Source: Geobacter sp. UBA6802
GTDB taxonomy: Bacteria > Desulfobacterota > Desulfuromonadia > Geobacterales > Pseudopelobacteraceae
Direction: 5' to 3'
Assembly (NCBI GenBank): GCA_002452325.1
Contig: DKFG01000190.1
Location: 6,623-23,170 of the forward strand
Length of the DNA stretch: 16,548 nucleotides
Within the stretch, counting starts at the first letter, position 1. Every line of letters starts with the position of its first letter. Shown here piece by piece: positions 16,399-16,548 of this stretch. Position numbers and translations under genes: made by a program. Under the pieces are notes generated by a model. That model saw only the letters and a program-made list of their open reading frames with translations, was not told where the DNA came from and ran no database searches.

Positions 16399-16548
16399 TG
16401 GATGATCTCCCGTATCCGCTGCTCAAACCCCTGCTTGATCTCCCGCACCAGCTCTTCGGGATCGTCAATGTACATGGCATGCACGTACAGGATACGCCGG
16501 TCTTCGCTGATATGCAGCGAAAGGGTGCCGGGGGTCAGGGTAATGCAG
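16395..16548 (-). CDS. mrpE: Cation/proton antiporter subunit E (MrpE/MnhE), C-terminal part
   Basis: The last 50 codons of a gene that begins beyond the right edge. They read ITLTPGTLSLHISEDRRILYVHA, then a DDPEELVREIK stretch and a C-terminal amphipathic helix. The TPGT..., YVHA, and D-DPEE pattern is the conserved cytoplasmic tail of MrpE. It ends in TGA overlapping the mrpF ATG. Position directly before mrpF supports the call. Confidence 0.88.
   Translation of the reverse strand, partial: CITLTPGTLSLHISEDRRILYVHAMYIDDPEELVREIKQGFEQRIREIIQ

Noticed and set aside
1..16548. tRNA, rRNA, CRISPR arrays, insertion sequences or phage genes
   Set aside because: None seen: no regular direct-repeat arrays, no transposase or integrase motifs, and no recognisable tRNA cloverleaf sequences.

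Overview
This window looks like a piece of chromosome from a Gram-negative, GC-rich (roughly mid-to-upper 50s % by eye) bacterium. The style is that of the Desulfuromonadota (Geobacter and relatives): GH57-DUF3536 protein, TreS-maltokinase fusion, DUF481 outer-membrane protein and tightly packed genes. The lineage is an inference from gene content, not from a database search. Every supported gene lies on the minus strand, so transcription runs from high to low coordinates.

In transcription order, the right end (16548-14959) holds the tail of a multisubunit cation/proton antiporter operon: mrpE (partial), mrpF and mrpG, followed by a voltage-gated-type potassium channel. All are joined by overlapping stop/start codons. 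A strong intrinsic terminator (14820-14858) closes this unit. A near-consensus sigma-70 promoter is folded into the same ~40 bp and points at a small secreted WSC-domain protein (14306-14773), which has its own hairpin terminator (14237-14256).

From 14181 to the left edge runs a long, nearly gapless run of genes: a DUF481 outer-membrane protein, an MscS mechanosensitive channel, treZ, a GH57-DUF3536 glycosidase split by an apparent one-base frameshift, treY, malQ, and a TreS-maltokinase fusion. After 36 bp a DUF389 membrane protein begins and runs off the left edge. From mscS to treS-mak the junctions are an 8-bp gap, a few-base gap, ATGA, ATGCTAG and TAATG, so these six genes are probably one translationally coupled operon.

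The genes fit a common logic. TreY and TreZ turn malto-oligosaccharides (from glycogen) into trehalose. MalQ re-extends short leftovers. GH57 may trim or debranch the glucan. TreS interconverts trehalose and maltose, and its fused kinase can make maltose-1-phosphate. MscS, the potassium channel and the Mrp antiporter control ions and turgor. The window therefore reads as an osmotic/ionic stress neighbourhood. No mobile elements, tRNAs, rRNAs or CRISPR arrays were seen, and no gene-free stretch exceeds 300 bases.
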